Of a stretch of DNA of 32,651 bases, positions 22,458 through 30,331 are shown piece after piece. Within the stretch, counting starts at the first letter, position 1; every line of letters starts with the position of its first letter. The stretch is taken from contig JAJECY010000052.1 in NCBI GenBank assembly GCA_022821775.1, forward strand, positions 1 through 32,651, given 5' to 3'. Origin of the DNA: Acidobacteriota bacterium (lineage in GTDB: Bacteria; Acidobacteriota; Terriglobia; Versatilivoradales; Versatilivoraceae). The position numbers and the translations under genes were made by a program. The notes beneath the pieces are model-generated. The model was not told where the DNA came from. It saw only the letters and a list, made by a program, of their open reading frames with translations, and did no database searches.

Positions 22458-24559
22458 AGGTCGGCCTCCCCGCTGCCCATTTGCCTTTCGAGTGCCTGGC
22501 GTACAAGGCTCATCACATAGGGCAGTTGGTCTGGATTGCTAAAGTGTACCTCTGCATCCCCATTACCCCAACGGCCAAGGTTGGTAACATCCCTGGCGAG
22601 GTTCCTCGGGTCGTTCAGCTCGCGAAAGCTGAGATTCAAGGAAAGGCGCAGGCTGCCCTTCAGGGGTACTACGTCGACAAAATTGGTCTCCGCCTTATAG
22701 GCAACGTAAAGCTTGAGGATCTCTTCGTTGATGCAGGAATCTAATGCGAGGACCTGCTTGCGGAACGCGTCGAAGAGCGGGCGCATGGGACTGTCATCGG
22801 AAAGATAGGGATGGTCGGCGAGAGTGTATTCGGCCGGGCGCTCGGGCTTTGGGCGATTCCTCTCCATCACATTGGCGGGCAGCGTGGGCAGTTCCCACAC
22901 TGTCACAGCCTGGTCTGCAAGCCGCTCCGCACGCGCCTGGATGGCAGCCTCGTCCCAGATTTCGAGAGAACCCAGATGCTTGTTGAGTTGTAGAGGGCTG
23001 TCCCGGAAGCCTCCTTGCATATCGCGCTTCTCTGCAAAGGGCCTGTCACTATACTCCGAGTTGTAGCCGGTGAGGGTCAGATTTCCGAGGGTGTGGAGCC
23101 AAGTCTCCTGGATCCGCCGCCACTCCGGGCCGAGCGTTTCCCGCCACTTCGGCGAGAGATTGTCGTTCTGCGGCAGTATGTGCTCGATGGTGTATTCGTC
23201 CACGGGAACGCGCTCCTTGCGGCCGTGATTCTCCAGGCGGCGGAGCCAGTAGCTGCGACGCGGGAAATTGTAGAGGTCACGTACCCGGAGTTCGTGCTTA
23301 AATTCCTCGTCCTTGGGAAAGCGCCGGTACGAGGAAAGTAGCAACAAATACGCCTGAATGCTCTCCAGGTAGCGATCCTTCTCGAGCGCGCGTCCGAACG
23401 TGGCAAACGTCTTGTTCAGCGAGTTGGTTGGAATGGCGCACACGGCCCGTCGAAATACGTACGCCTCGACCAGGCGTACGGCTCTAAAGAGGTCGTCCTT
23501 TTCGAGGCGGCCCCCGGCGTAGTCGTGGTACAGCTCCAGAAAGAATGGAAAGGCCACGTTAACCCTGAGACCGCGCAGGTCCCGAAAGGCTATTGCCAAC
23601 TCCTTATCGGGTTCTTGGTTCAGCGCCATTGCGCAGTAGTAGCCCCCGTAGGCGTGAATGTCAGCTACGAGTGCTTCCACGCCGGCGGCCGCGACCTCAG
23701 GGGAGTTAGCATACTTCTTGAAGGCTTCGTAAACGGCCCGGACGTTAGGGATCTCCCCCGTCCGGAGCGTAAGATAGTGTCGCATGAACCGATCGAAATG
23801 CGTGCTGTAGGCTTCCTGGCCGAAGGCGACCTCCATTGGCCGCCAATGCTTCTCGTACAGCCTTGTTTGCTGGCCGGGTTCCAGGCCCATTAGAATGAAA
23901 TTACGTATCAGATCTGCCTGGCTCAGCTCGCGGCCGGTTGAATTCATGCTCTCGAATATGAGCTGCGGGTTGTCCTGGTCGCGGCTGAGCGCGATGTCGA
24001 CGATCATGAGCTTAGCAAGCCCGTGGCACAACGGTGTAAGGTCATCACCAAGCGCTTGCACGTGCTGTTCAAAGAAAGCGAAGTTGTCGGTAATGCGCAA
24101 CGAGGGTTCAACTGGCGCGGGGTTCTCTTTCAGCAGTTCGAGTAGACTCTGCTTATCGGTCTGGGTAAGCAGCAGCTTGAAGCCGCGCTCCCCCTCTTCC
24201 AGAGGATTGAGCAGGTAGTAGCTGCGGATCTTCTTGGCTGAGAATCCGTCCAATGGCTCGGAATCGCCCAAGCGCCGCGCCAATGCCTCGAGAATAAGCA
24301 TCACCGTGGTGAGCCGCTGCTGTCCGTCGATCACCAAGAGTGGCGACTGACTGGAGACTTGGTAAAGGCCCTTCTGGATATAAACAATGGAGCCGATGAA
24401 ATGGGCGGCGATGTGGTCGTTGCGTCCCGTGCGCAGGATGTCTTCCCAGAGTTGGCGGCATTCGCGCTCGGTCCAACTGTAGGTGCGCTGGTAGATCGGA
24501 ATGACAAACTGCGGAGACTTTCTTAGGAAGTGGAGAAGATTGGCTTCGGTCGCCTTCAT
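22454..24559 (-). CDS. GmrSD-type type IV nuclease (DUF262-DUF1524-DUF5655)
   Basis: A 701-residue single-chain relative of GmrSD/BrxU, enzymes that cut phage DNA carrying modified bases using nucleotide binding. The N-terminal DUF262 domain has PIYQRTYSW (21-29) and DGQQRLTT (78-85). The middle is helical. The C-terminal DUF1524 HNH-type nuclease is seen as EHILPQN (459-465) and HTLGNLTLTGYN (489-500). From about residue 610 a DUF5655-like domain follows (DVVPLKGSLRLSLNL, LGRWGNGDAEV). All catalytic residues I can identify are present. It sits between hsdM and hsdS with 4-base overlaps on both sides, so it is made together with the restriction system. The pair would cover both unmodified and modified invading DNA. 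Confidence 0.9.
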   Translation of the reverse strand: MKATEANLLHFLRKSPQFVIPIYQRTYSWTERECRQLWEDILRTGRNDHIAAHFIGSIVYIQKGLYQVSSQSPLLVIDGQQRLTTVMLILEALARRLGDSEPLDGFSAKKIRSYYLLNPLEEGERGFKLLLTQTDKQSLLELLKENPAPVEPSLRITDNFAFFEQHVQALGDDLTPLCHGLAKLMIVDIALSRDQDNPQLIFESMNSTGRELSQADLIRNFILMGLEPGQQTRLYEKHWRPMEVAFGQEAYSTHFDRFMRHYLTLRTGEIPNVRAVYEAFKKYANSPEVAAAGVEALVADIHAYGGYYCAMALNQEPDKELAIAFRDLRGLRVNVAFPFFLELYHDYAGGRLEKDDLFRAVRLVEAYVFRRAVCAIPTNSLNKTFATFGRALEKDRYLESIQAYLLLLSSYRRFPKDEEFKHELRVRDLYNFPRRSYWLRRLENHGRKERVPVDEYTIEHILPQNDNLSPKWRETLGPEWRRIQETWLHTLGNLTLTGYNSEYSDRPFAEKRDMQGGFRDSPLQLNKHLGSLEIWDEAAIQARAERLADQAVTVWELPTLPANVMERNRPKPERPAEYTLADHPYLSDDSPMRPLFDAFRKQVLALDSCINEEILKLYVAYKAETNFVDVVPLKGSLRLSLNLSFRELNDPRNLARDVTNLGRWGNGDAEVHFSNPDQLPYVMSLVRQALERQMGSGEADL

Positions 24560-26538
24560 GCTCGATTACCCCCGATGATCTCGTCCAGTAGCCCCTCCGT
24601 CTCCTTCTCCAATGCCAAGATGTCGGCCCGGATCTCCTGCAGCGTGCGCATCGGCTTGGGCTTGTAGAAGTAGCGGGTGAAGCTGATCTCGTAGCCGACC
24701 TTGATGCTGTCGGCCCGGTACCAAGCGTCTGCTGCGTAGGGCAGCACTTCGCGCTGCAGGAAGGCCTCGATGCCGCCGGCCTCCTGGAGCGGGATCTGCT
24801 CGGTGTCGCGCAGGTCGGTGTCGGGCTCGTACTCGACCACGGCGGGCCGACCCTTGACGGTGGCCGCGAACAGACCGCGCAGAGGGGCGGCTTGGGCGCC
24901 CCGCTTGTGGATCTTGCGGATGACGGGCGGGGCCTCGGCGCTCCGCTTGCCGTTCTCCTTGAGTTCCCGGATCTCGGCGGCCTTGTACGCCCGATCAGGG
25001 GCGGCGCCCTCGACCCGCAGGGGCCGCTCCACCGTCACCTTCCGGTAGCCGAAGGCGGCGTTGTCGAAGATCTTGCTCTGCTCGCTCTCCTCGAAGGCCA
25101 GGAAGGTGTCGCAGATGCGGGCGATGTCCTGCTCGCCGAGCTCGCAGTTCTTCTTGCCCAGGTTCTTGCGGAGCGGCCGAAACCACCCGGTGGCGTCGAT
25201 CAGTTGGACCTTGCCGCAACGGTGCTCGGGCTTGCGGTTGGTCAGGACCCAGACGTAGGTGGCGATGCCGGTGTTGTAGAACATGTTGAGCGGCAGGGCG
25301 ACGATGGCCTCCAGCCAGTCGTTCTCGATGATCCAGCGGCGAATGTTGCTCTCGCCCTGTCCGGCGTCGCCGGTGAATAGCGAGCTGCCGTTGTGAACCT
25401 CAGCGATGCGGCTGCCCAGCGGCGTTTTCTGCTTCATCTTCGACAGCTTGTTGGCCAGGAACAGCATCTGGCCGTCGCTGGAGCGGGTCACCAGGGAGTA
25501 CTCGGGATCGCCCGCGTGCTCGATAAGAAAGCGGGGATCGCGCATGTCCTTCTTGCCGCCCATCCGCTCCAGGTCGCTCTTCCAGCTCTTGCCGTAGGGC
25601 GGATTGGAGAGCATGAAGTCGAACTCGCGGGAGGGGAAGGCGTCGTTGGAGAGGGTGGAGTGCTCGGGGCCGCCCACGATATTGTCGGCGGCTTCACCCT
25701 CCCCCTTCAGCAGCAGGTCGGCCTTGCAGATGGCGTAGGTCTCGGCGTTGATCTCCTGGCCGAAAAGGTGGGTGGAAACCTCCTTGCCGTGCTCGGAAGC
25801 GAGCCCGCTCAGGGTCTCCTCGGCTACGGTCAGCATGCCCCCGGTGCCGCAGGCCCCGTCGTAGAGCAGGTAGGTGCCTGACCGGATCTGGTCGGCCACG
25901 GGCAGGAAAACCAGCCTGGCCATCAGCCGCACGGCGTCCCGCGGCGTCCAGTGCTCGCCCGCCTCTTCGTTGTTCTCCTCGTTGAAGCGCCGCACCAGCT
26001 CCTCGAAGATCATTCCCATGCCGTGGTTGTCGAGGCCCGGGTGCCGGACGGAGCCGTCAGTATTTTTGACCGGGTGCGGACTGAGGTTGACGTCGGGCGA
26101 GGTGAGCTTCTCGATCAGCGTGCCCAGGGCGTCGGCCTTGGAGAGGCGGGGAATCTGGTTGCGGAACTCGAAGTTGTCGAGGATGTCCTGCACGTTGGGC
26201 GAAAAACCATCCAGATAGGCCTCGAAATCGGCCCGGAGCTGCTGCCGGCTGGCGCGGGCCCGCAAGTCACGCAGGGTGAACATCGAGGTGTTGTAGAAAT
26301 CCTGAGCGGACGCGGCCCGCAGGGCCTGGTCCTGTTCGATCACGCCCGCCTGGTCGAGCGTCGCTTTCAACTCCAGCACGGCCGGCTTGCTGTCTTCCAG
26401 CACCGCGTCCAGCCGCCGCAGCACGGTCATGGGCAGAATCACGTCGCGGTACTTGCCGCGGACGTAGAGGTCCCGCAGGACATCGTCGGCGATGCTCCAG
26501 ATGTAGCCGGTGATCCAGTGCAGGTCTTGATTGCTCAT
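24556..26538 (-). CDS. hsdM: Type I restriction-modification DNA methyltransferase subunit
   Basis: A 660-residue N6-adenine methyltransferase of type I systems. The N-terminal helical HsdM_N domain (about 1-150) is followed by the Rossmann-type methylase: AdoMet motif YDGACGTGG at 226-234 and catalytic NPPY at 312-315. The C-terminus ends in helices that contact HsdS. The frame is open to 26832, but that part overlaps aroE in another frame. The ATG at 26538 begins the family N-terminus MSNQDLHWITGYIWSIADD, although the nearest Shine-Dalgarno-like GGGAGG is 14 bases away. The gene is 52 bases downstream of aroE on the same strand, with no clear promoter between, and may be read from the aroE promoter. 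It is the first of six overlapping genes. Confidence 0.94.
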   Translation of the reverse strand: MSNQDLHWITGYIWSIADDVLRDLYVRGKYRDVILPMTVLRRLDAVLEDSKPAVLELKATLDQAGVIEQDQALRAASAQDFYNTSMFTLRDLRARASRQQLRADFEAYLDGFSPNVQDILDNFEFRNQIPRLSKADALGTLIEKLTSPDVNLSPHPVKNTDGSVRHPGLDNHGMGMIFEELVRRFNEENNEEAGEHWTPRDAVRLMARLVFLPVADQIRSGTYLLYDGACGTGGMLTVAEETLSGLASEHGKEVSTHLFGQEINAETYAICKADLLLKGEGEAADNIVGGPEHSTLSNDAFPSREFDFMLSNPPYGKSWKSDLERMGGKKDMRDPRFLIEHAGDPEYSLVTRSSDGQMLFLANKLSKMKQKTPLGSRIAEVHNGSSLFTGDAGQGESNIRRWIIENDWLEAIVALPLNMFYNTGIATYVWVLTNRKPEHRCGKVQLIDATGWFRPLRKNLGKKNCELGEQDIARICDTFLAFEESEQSKIFDNAAFGYRKVTVERPLRVEGAAPDRAYKAAEIRELKENGKRSAEAPPVIRKIHKRGAQAAPLRGLFAATVKGRPAVVEYEPDTDLRDTEQIPLQEAGGIEAFLQREVLPYAADAWYRADSIKVGYEISFTRYFYKPKPMRTLQEIRADILALEKETEGLLDEIIGGNRA

Positions 26539-26590
26539 GGTAACGGACTTGGCCTCCCGGCCGTGCGACGGGTCCGCCCCTCCTTTTGCC

Positions 26591-27448
26591 TCACCCCGCA
26601 AAAACCTCCTCCAGCGCAGCCCGCATGACCGCGCTGTCGGGGTTCTGGCCGGTCCAGTAGCGGAAGCTGATGACGCCCTGGTTGACCAGCATGCCCAGGC
26701 CGTCCAGGACGGTGCAGCCCCGGGCGGCGGCGTCCCGCAGCAGGCGGGTTTGAGGGGGGTTGGCGATGACGTCGGCCACCACCAACTCCGGGGTGAGGGT
26801 GTCGGTGCGGAGGGGGATGCGGGCGCCGGCATCGGGGTGCATGCCGATGGAGGTGGCGTTGATGAGGATCTGTGTATCCTCGGACACCGCGTGGTCTCCC
26901 TGCCAGGGAAGGAAGCGGGCCCGCACCTCGGTTCGGGTCTGAAGCAGCTCCACCAGTTGGCGTCCCCGCCGGGGGCTGCGATTGACGATGGTGATGCGGG
27001 AGGCTCCGGCCAGGGCCGTCTCGACGGCGATGGCCCGGGCGGCCCCGCCCGCGCCCAGGATCGTCACCCGCTTGCCGGCCGGGTCGGTCACCTCCCCCAG
27101 CGACTGCAGGAACCCCTTGCCGTCGGTGTTTTCCCCCACGAGCTCCTCTCCGTCCACCACCACGCAGTTGACGGCCTCCATGAGACCGGCGGATTGGCCC
27201 AGGCGGTCCAGGTGGGGGATGACGGTGACCTTGCAGGGCATGGTGCAGTTGCCGCCGCGGAAGCCCAGCACCCGCACCGCCCGCACGGCCTCGGCCAGCC
27301 GCTCGTTGCCCAGCTCGAAGTTGACGTAGCGCCAGTTCAGGCCGTGATGGCGAAAGGCTTTCTCCAGCATGTGCTGGGTGGGATTGTCGGCCAGGTGGTG
27401 GCCGAAGCAGAACACCAGCTCCTGTTTGAAGTTCCACTGTCGGGCCAT
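26591..27448 (-). CDS. aroE: Shikimate (quinate/shikimate) dehydrogenase-like protein
   Basis: A 285-residue NAD(P)-dependent dehydrogenase of the AroE family, which interconverts 3-dehydroshikimate and shikimate or a related polyol acid. The catalytic Lys lies in CTMPCKVTVIPHLD and the Asp in ENTDGKGF; the nucleotide-binding loop is GAGGAARAI, with NRSPRRGR just after it. The usual first motif (G-x-P-x-x-H-S-x-S-P) is replaced by FGHHLADNPTQHM, so the substrate may differ from shikimate and the symbol is only a family label. The ATG at 27448 is chosen over an upstream frame extension because GGAGG lies 5 bases before it. It is transcribed from a good promoter at 27495-27523, divergently from the sugar-transport genes. 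Confidence 0.85.
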   Translation of the reverse strand: MARQWNFKQELVFCFGHHLADNPTQHMLEKAFRHHGLNWRYVNFELGNERLAEAVRAVRVLGFRGGNCTMPCKVTVIPHLDRLGQSAGLMEAVNCVVVDGEELVGENTDGKGFLQSLGEVTDPAGKRVTILGAGGAARAIAVETALAGASRITIVNRSPRRGRQLVELLQTRTEVRARFLPWQGDHAVSEDTQILINATSIGMHPDAGARIPLRTDTLTPELVVADVIANPPQTRLLRDAAARGCTVLDGLGMLVNQGVISFRYWTGQNPDSAVMRAALEEVFAG

Positions 27449-27494
27449 GGGATCCTCCGGTCCGGGGTTGCATCGGGATTGAGACTGGGCAGGC

Positions 27495-27523
27495 ATTCTA
27501 ATGGGGAGGACCGACCGCGTCAA
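27495..27523 (-). promoter_or_regulatory. Sigma-70 promoter of aroE (and perhaps the hsdM operon)
   Basis: On the minus strand TTGACG (27523-27518) and TAGAAT (27500-27495) are 17 bases apart, each 5 of 6 to consensus. The predicted start near 27488 gives a leader of about 40 bases with GGAGG at the expected place before the aroE ATG. No other promoter of this quality was seen between here and hsdM. Confidence 0.65.
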
Positions 27524-27530
27524 TTTGGGC

Positions 27531-27605
27531 TTGACCTCCCGGCAGCGATGGCGGTTAACTCTAGGGGCTCCGATTTTCCAAGCGCTTCAAACCGTATCAA
27601 ACCGT
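27531..27605 (+). promoter_or_regulatory. Promoter with a LacI-like operator before the sugar-binding protein gene
   Basis: TTGACC (27531-27536) and TTAACT (27555-27560) are 18 bases apart. Downstream lies AAGCGCTT (27580-27587), a perfect palindrome and the core of LacI-family operators (AANCGNTT). It is followed by the tandem repeat TCAAACCGT at 27587-27595 and 27597-27605. The position just after the start site fits repression. No LacI-type gene is in the window. Confidence 0.4.
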
Positions 27606-27617
27606 GGAAGGGACCGG

Positions 27618-28622
27618 ATGTCTGGAATCCAACGATTTCTCTCAATGCGCCCCCGCCGGTGGACGGTTGCGGCCCTGGCGGCGCTGGTTCTGCTGTGGGG
27701 ATGCGGTGCCGACCAGGGAGGCAAGTCCCCGGGGGACGGGACTCCATCCCGAGGCACCATCGGCCTGTCGGTGATGACCCTGACCAATCCCTTCTTCAAG
27801 GTGATTGCCGACACGCTCACCGATGAAGCCCGCAAGTACGGCTACGAGGTGGTGGTGACCAGCGGCGAGTTCGACGTGGCCCGCCAGCGCAACCAGGTCA
27901 AGGATTTCATCGTGCGCAAGGTCAGCGCCATCGTGCTGTGCCCCACCGACTCCAAGGCCATCGGAACCGCCATCCAGGAGGCCAACCAGGCCGGCATCCC
28001 GGTCTTCACCGCCGACTTGGCCTGCCTTGCTCCGGGGGCCAAGGTAGTCTCCCACATCGCCACCGACAACTACGCCGGGGGCAAGGAAGCCGGCAAGGCC
28101 ATGATCGAGGCCCTGGGCGAAGCCGGGGGCAAGATCGTGGTGCTCCACTACGAGCAGGCCGAGTCCTGCCTGCTGCGGGTCAAGGGGTTTAACGAGATCA
28201 TCGACCAATACAATCGGGAGCGGCAGGCGGGCAACATCGACATCGTGGCCGTGCTGCCGGGCGGAGGCGCCAAGGACGGCGGTTACAAGGCCGCCGAGGA
28301 CGCCATTCAGGCCCATCCCGACCTGGTCGGGATCTTCGCCATCAACGACCCCTCGGCGCTGGGGGCCCGGGCGGCGCTGGAGAAGGCCGGCAAGGCCGAC
28401 CAGGTCAGGATCATCGGCTTTGACGGCCAACCCGAGGGCAAGCAGGCCATCAAGGACGGGCTGATCTATGCCGACCCCGTCCAGTTTCCCGACCGCATCG
28501 GCCGGCGGACCATGCAGACCATCGCCAGGCACTTCGAAGGCGAGGAAGTGCCCGCGGAGATCCTGATCCCGACCGCTCTCTACCGCAAGGCCGATGCCGA
28601 AAAGGATCCGACCCTTCAATAG
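27618..28622 (+). CDS. Ribose-type sugar ABC transporter substrate-binding lipoprotein
   Basis: A 334-residue periplasmic-binding-protein type I (Peripl_BP_4, RbsB-like) that delivers a sugar or small polyol to a membrane permease. The signal ends in VLLWGC, so Cys29 is probably lipid-anchored. The mature protein starts with the classic GLSVMTLTNPFF strand-loop. DNYAGGKEAGKAM, AINDPSALGA and IIGFDGQPEG are standard family blocks. The frame is open 39 codons further upstream, but the ATG at 27618, with GAAGGGA before it, starts the signal peptide. The permease follows at 28760 after a 137-base gap containing two hairpins. Which sugar it binds cannot be read from sequence. Confidence 0.9.
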   Translation: MSGIQRFLSMRPRRWTVAALAALVLLWGCGADQGGKSPGDGTPSRGTIGLSVMTLTNPFFKVIADTLTDEARKYGYEVVVTSGEFDVARQRNQVKDFIVRKVSAIVLCPTDSKAIGTAIQEANQAGIPVFTADLACLAPGAKVVSHIATDNYAGGKEAGKAMIEALGEAGGKIVVLHYEQAESCLLRVKGFNEIIDQYNRERQAGNIDIVAVLPGGGAKDGGYKAAEDAIQAHPDLVGIFAINDPSALGARAALEKAGKADQVRIIGFDGQPEGKQAIKDGLIYADPVQFPDRIGRRTMQTIARHFEGEEVPAEILIPTALYRKADAEKDPTLQ

Positions 28623-28694
28623 CCCTGCTGCCGGCCGCTCGGCGGAGGCCCGGCCGGCCATCTCCCCGAGCCTCCCGACACCGGCATCTCCAGA

Positions 28695-28737
28695 CGCGGA
28701 CTCCGCGATCCGGAGGGGAATCCGGGGCCCTTCCCCT
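28695..28737 (+). terminator. Two intercistronic hairpins between binding protein and permease
   Basis: CGCGG-ACT-CCGCG at 28695-28707 and AGGGGAA-N10-TTCCCCT at 28714-28737, both perfect. Neither is followed by a T-run. Such stems between a binding-protein gene and its permease commonly stabilise the upstream message or reduce read-through, giving more binding protein than permease. Confidence 0.45.
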
Positions 28738-28759
28738 GCCTGAGACCCCGTCACCGAAA

Positions 28760-30136
28760 GTGGACTCCATGGGCAATCCCCGCTTTCATCGGCTGTTGTC
28801 CCGACTCCTCTCCGATTACGGCATGGTGCTGGTCCTGGTGCTGCTGGGGGCCTGCTTCAGCTATGTCACCTGGGACGAGCAGCATCCCACCGGAATCGAG
28901 GCCGCCGAGCAGTTGACCGACCGCATCACCGGCGAGTTTCCCCCGGGCGCGGCCGTCCTGGTGGTGGCCCGCGAGCACCGGGAGGACGCGGACTTTGCCG
29001 ATTCTCTGCAGCAACGCCTGACCGGCGCCGGACTGAAGGTTCTGGGAACCGTCAAGGGCCAGCCACCCGACGCGCGGGACCACCTGGAGGCGCTGTCCCG
29101 CTCGGGCGTGGGCCTGGACGCCATCGCCTGCACCGACGTTACCGGCCGCTGGGCCGTCTTCGACCGGCTGGGGGACAAGTTCCCCGGTCTGGCCGGGGCT
29201 CGGATCCTGACCCCTCCCAGCTACCGCTGGCCCAACTTCCTCAAGCGCGACAACCTGCTGAACGTAGCCAACCAGATTGCGGTCATCGCCATTCTGGCGG
29301 TGGGGATGACCATGGTCATCATCACGGCGGGCATCGACCTGTCGGTGGGCAGCCTGATCGCCTTCTCGGCGGTGGTTTGCACCTGGTTGATTCGGGAGGC
29401 GGCCTCGGCCGAAGCCGCCGGCCCCCTGGACATGGTGTTGTGCGGCCTGGGAGCCATCCTGCTGTGCGGCCTGCTGGGGGCCTTCTCCGGGGTGATGGTC
29501 ACCTGGTTCGCCATTCCCCCCTTCATCGCTACCCTGGGCATGATGCTGGTGGCCAGCGGGTTGGCCTACATCCTGGCCGAGGGCCAGTCGGTCTACCAGG
29601 TCCCCGATTCCTTCGTCTGGCTGGGTCGCGGAGCCGATTTTCTGAGAATCCCCAACGCGGTGGTGCTGATGCTGGCGCTATACTTGTCGGCACACCTGTT
29701 GATGACGCGAACCGCCCTGGGGCGCTACATCTATGCCGTGGGCGGCAACCGCGAGGCCGCCCGGCTTTCGGGAGTCCCTGTCACGGCCGTGCTGGTCTTC
29801 GTCTACACCCTGTGCGCGGCCCTGGCCGGGCTGGGCGGGGTGGTCATGGCCTCCCAACTGAAGAGCGGCTCCCCGACCTACGGGCTGATGTACGAGCTCT
29901 ACACCATCGCGGCCGTGGTGGTGGGCGGGGCCAGCCTGGCGGGCGGCGAGGGCAGGATCTTCGGGACCCTCATCGGGGCCTTCATCATCGCGGTGATCCA
30001 GAACGGCATGAACCTGACCGGGGTGGAGAGCTACACCCAGAAGGTGGTGCTGGGGGCGGTGATCCTGGGCGCCGTGATGCTCGACATCGCCAAGAAGCGA
30101 GGCTGGGGAAGGCTGCAAAGGGCCAGGCAGGTGTGA
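28760..30136 (+). CDS. RbsC-type ABC transporter permease with a large extra periplasmic domain
   Basis: A 458-residue inner-membrane permease of the BPD_transp_2 (RbsC/XylH) family. The core from about residue 172 has the signature VIITAGIDLSVGS and about nine membrane segments, ending in KKRGWGRLQ. Typical members have about 320-350 residues. Here a first membrane helix (about 20-36) is followed by about 130 extra residues (40-170) that look like half of a periplasmic-binding fold (AAVLVVAREHREDADFADSL). The start is GTG 28760 or ATG 28769; neither has a strong ribosome-binding site. No gene for the ATP-binding subunit lies in the window, so the ATPase must be encoded elsewhere or the system is incomplete. 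Confidence 0.87.
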   Translation: MDSMGNPRFHRLLSRLLSDYGMVLVLVLLGACFSYVTWDEQHPTGIEAAEQLTDRITGEFPPGAAVLVVAREHREDADFADSLQQRLTGAGLKVLGTVKGQPPDARDHLEALSRSGVGLDAIACTDVTGRWAVFDRLGDKFPGLAGARILTPPSYRWPNFLKRDNLLNVANQIAVIAILAVGMTMVIITAGIDLSVGSLIAFSAVVCTWLIREAASAEAAGPLDMVLCGLGAILLCGLLGAFSGVMVTWFAIPPFIATLGMMLVASGLAYILAEGQSVYQVPDSFVWLGRGADFLRIPNAVVLMLALYLSAHLLMTRTALGRYIYAVGGNREAARLSGVPVTAVLVFVYTLCAALAGLGGVVMASQLKSGSPTYGLMYELYTIAAVVVGGASLAGGEGRIFGTLIGAFIIAVIQNGMNLTGVESYTQKVVLGAVILGAVMLDIAKKRGWGRLQRARQV

Positions 30137-30242
30137 GAGGCGTTGAATGATAACCGGGCCAATGTGGAGGCTCTCGCAAAATTCGGAATCAGGCATGACA
30201 TTGGGGCGGCAAGGCTGATGTGCTGCAGGCTCCGGCATTCAC

Positions 30243-30297
30243 CACAGAACGCACAAGAGACAACAGAAACCACAAAAAGCACAAAAGGCACAAATTC
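30243..30297 (+). repeat. Tandem repeat of about 9 bases (CACAAAAGG-like), six units
   Basis: Six consecutive units with a 9-base period, one of 10: CACAGAACG, CACAAGAGA, CAACAGAAAC, CACAAAAAG, CACAAAAGG, CACAAATTC. It sits in the leader of the secreted TIM-barrel gene, 35 bases before its ATG. The strand is strongly purine/A-rich and poor in T, so the leader would be unstructured. Origin and role are unknown. Confidence 0.55.
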
Positions 30298-30331
30298 CAT
30301 CAAGAGCCAAAAAAAGGGAGGAGCTTCGACC

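Noticed and set aside
26539-26832. N-terminal extension of hsdM
   Set aside because: It overlaps aroE in another frame and is low-complexity; the HsdM family N-terminus begins at ATG 26538.
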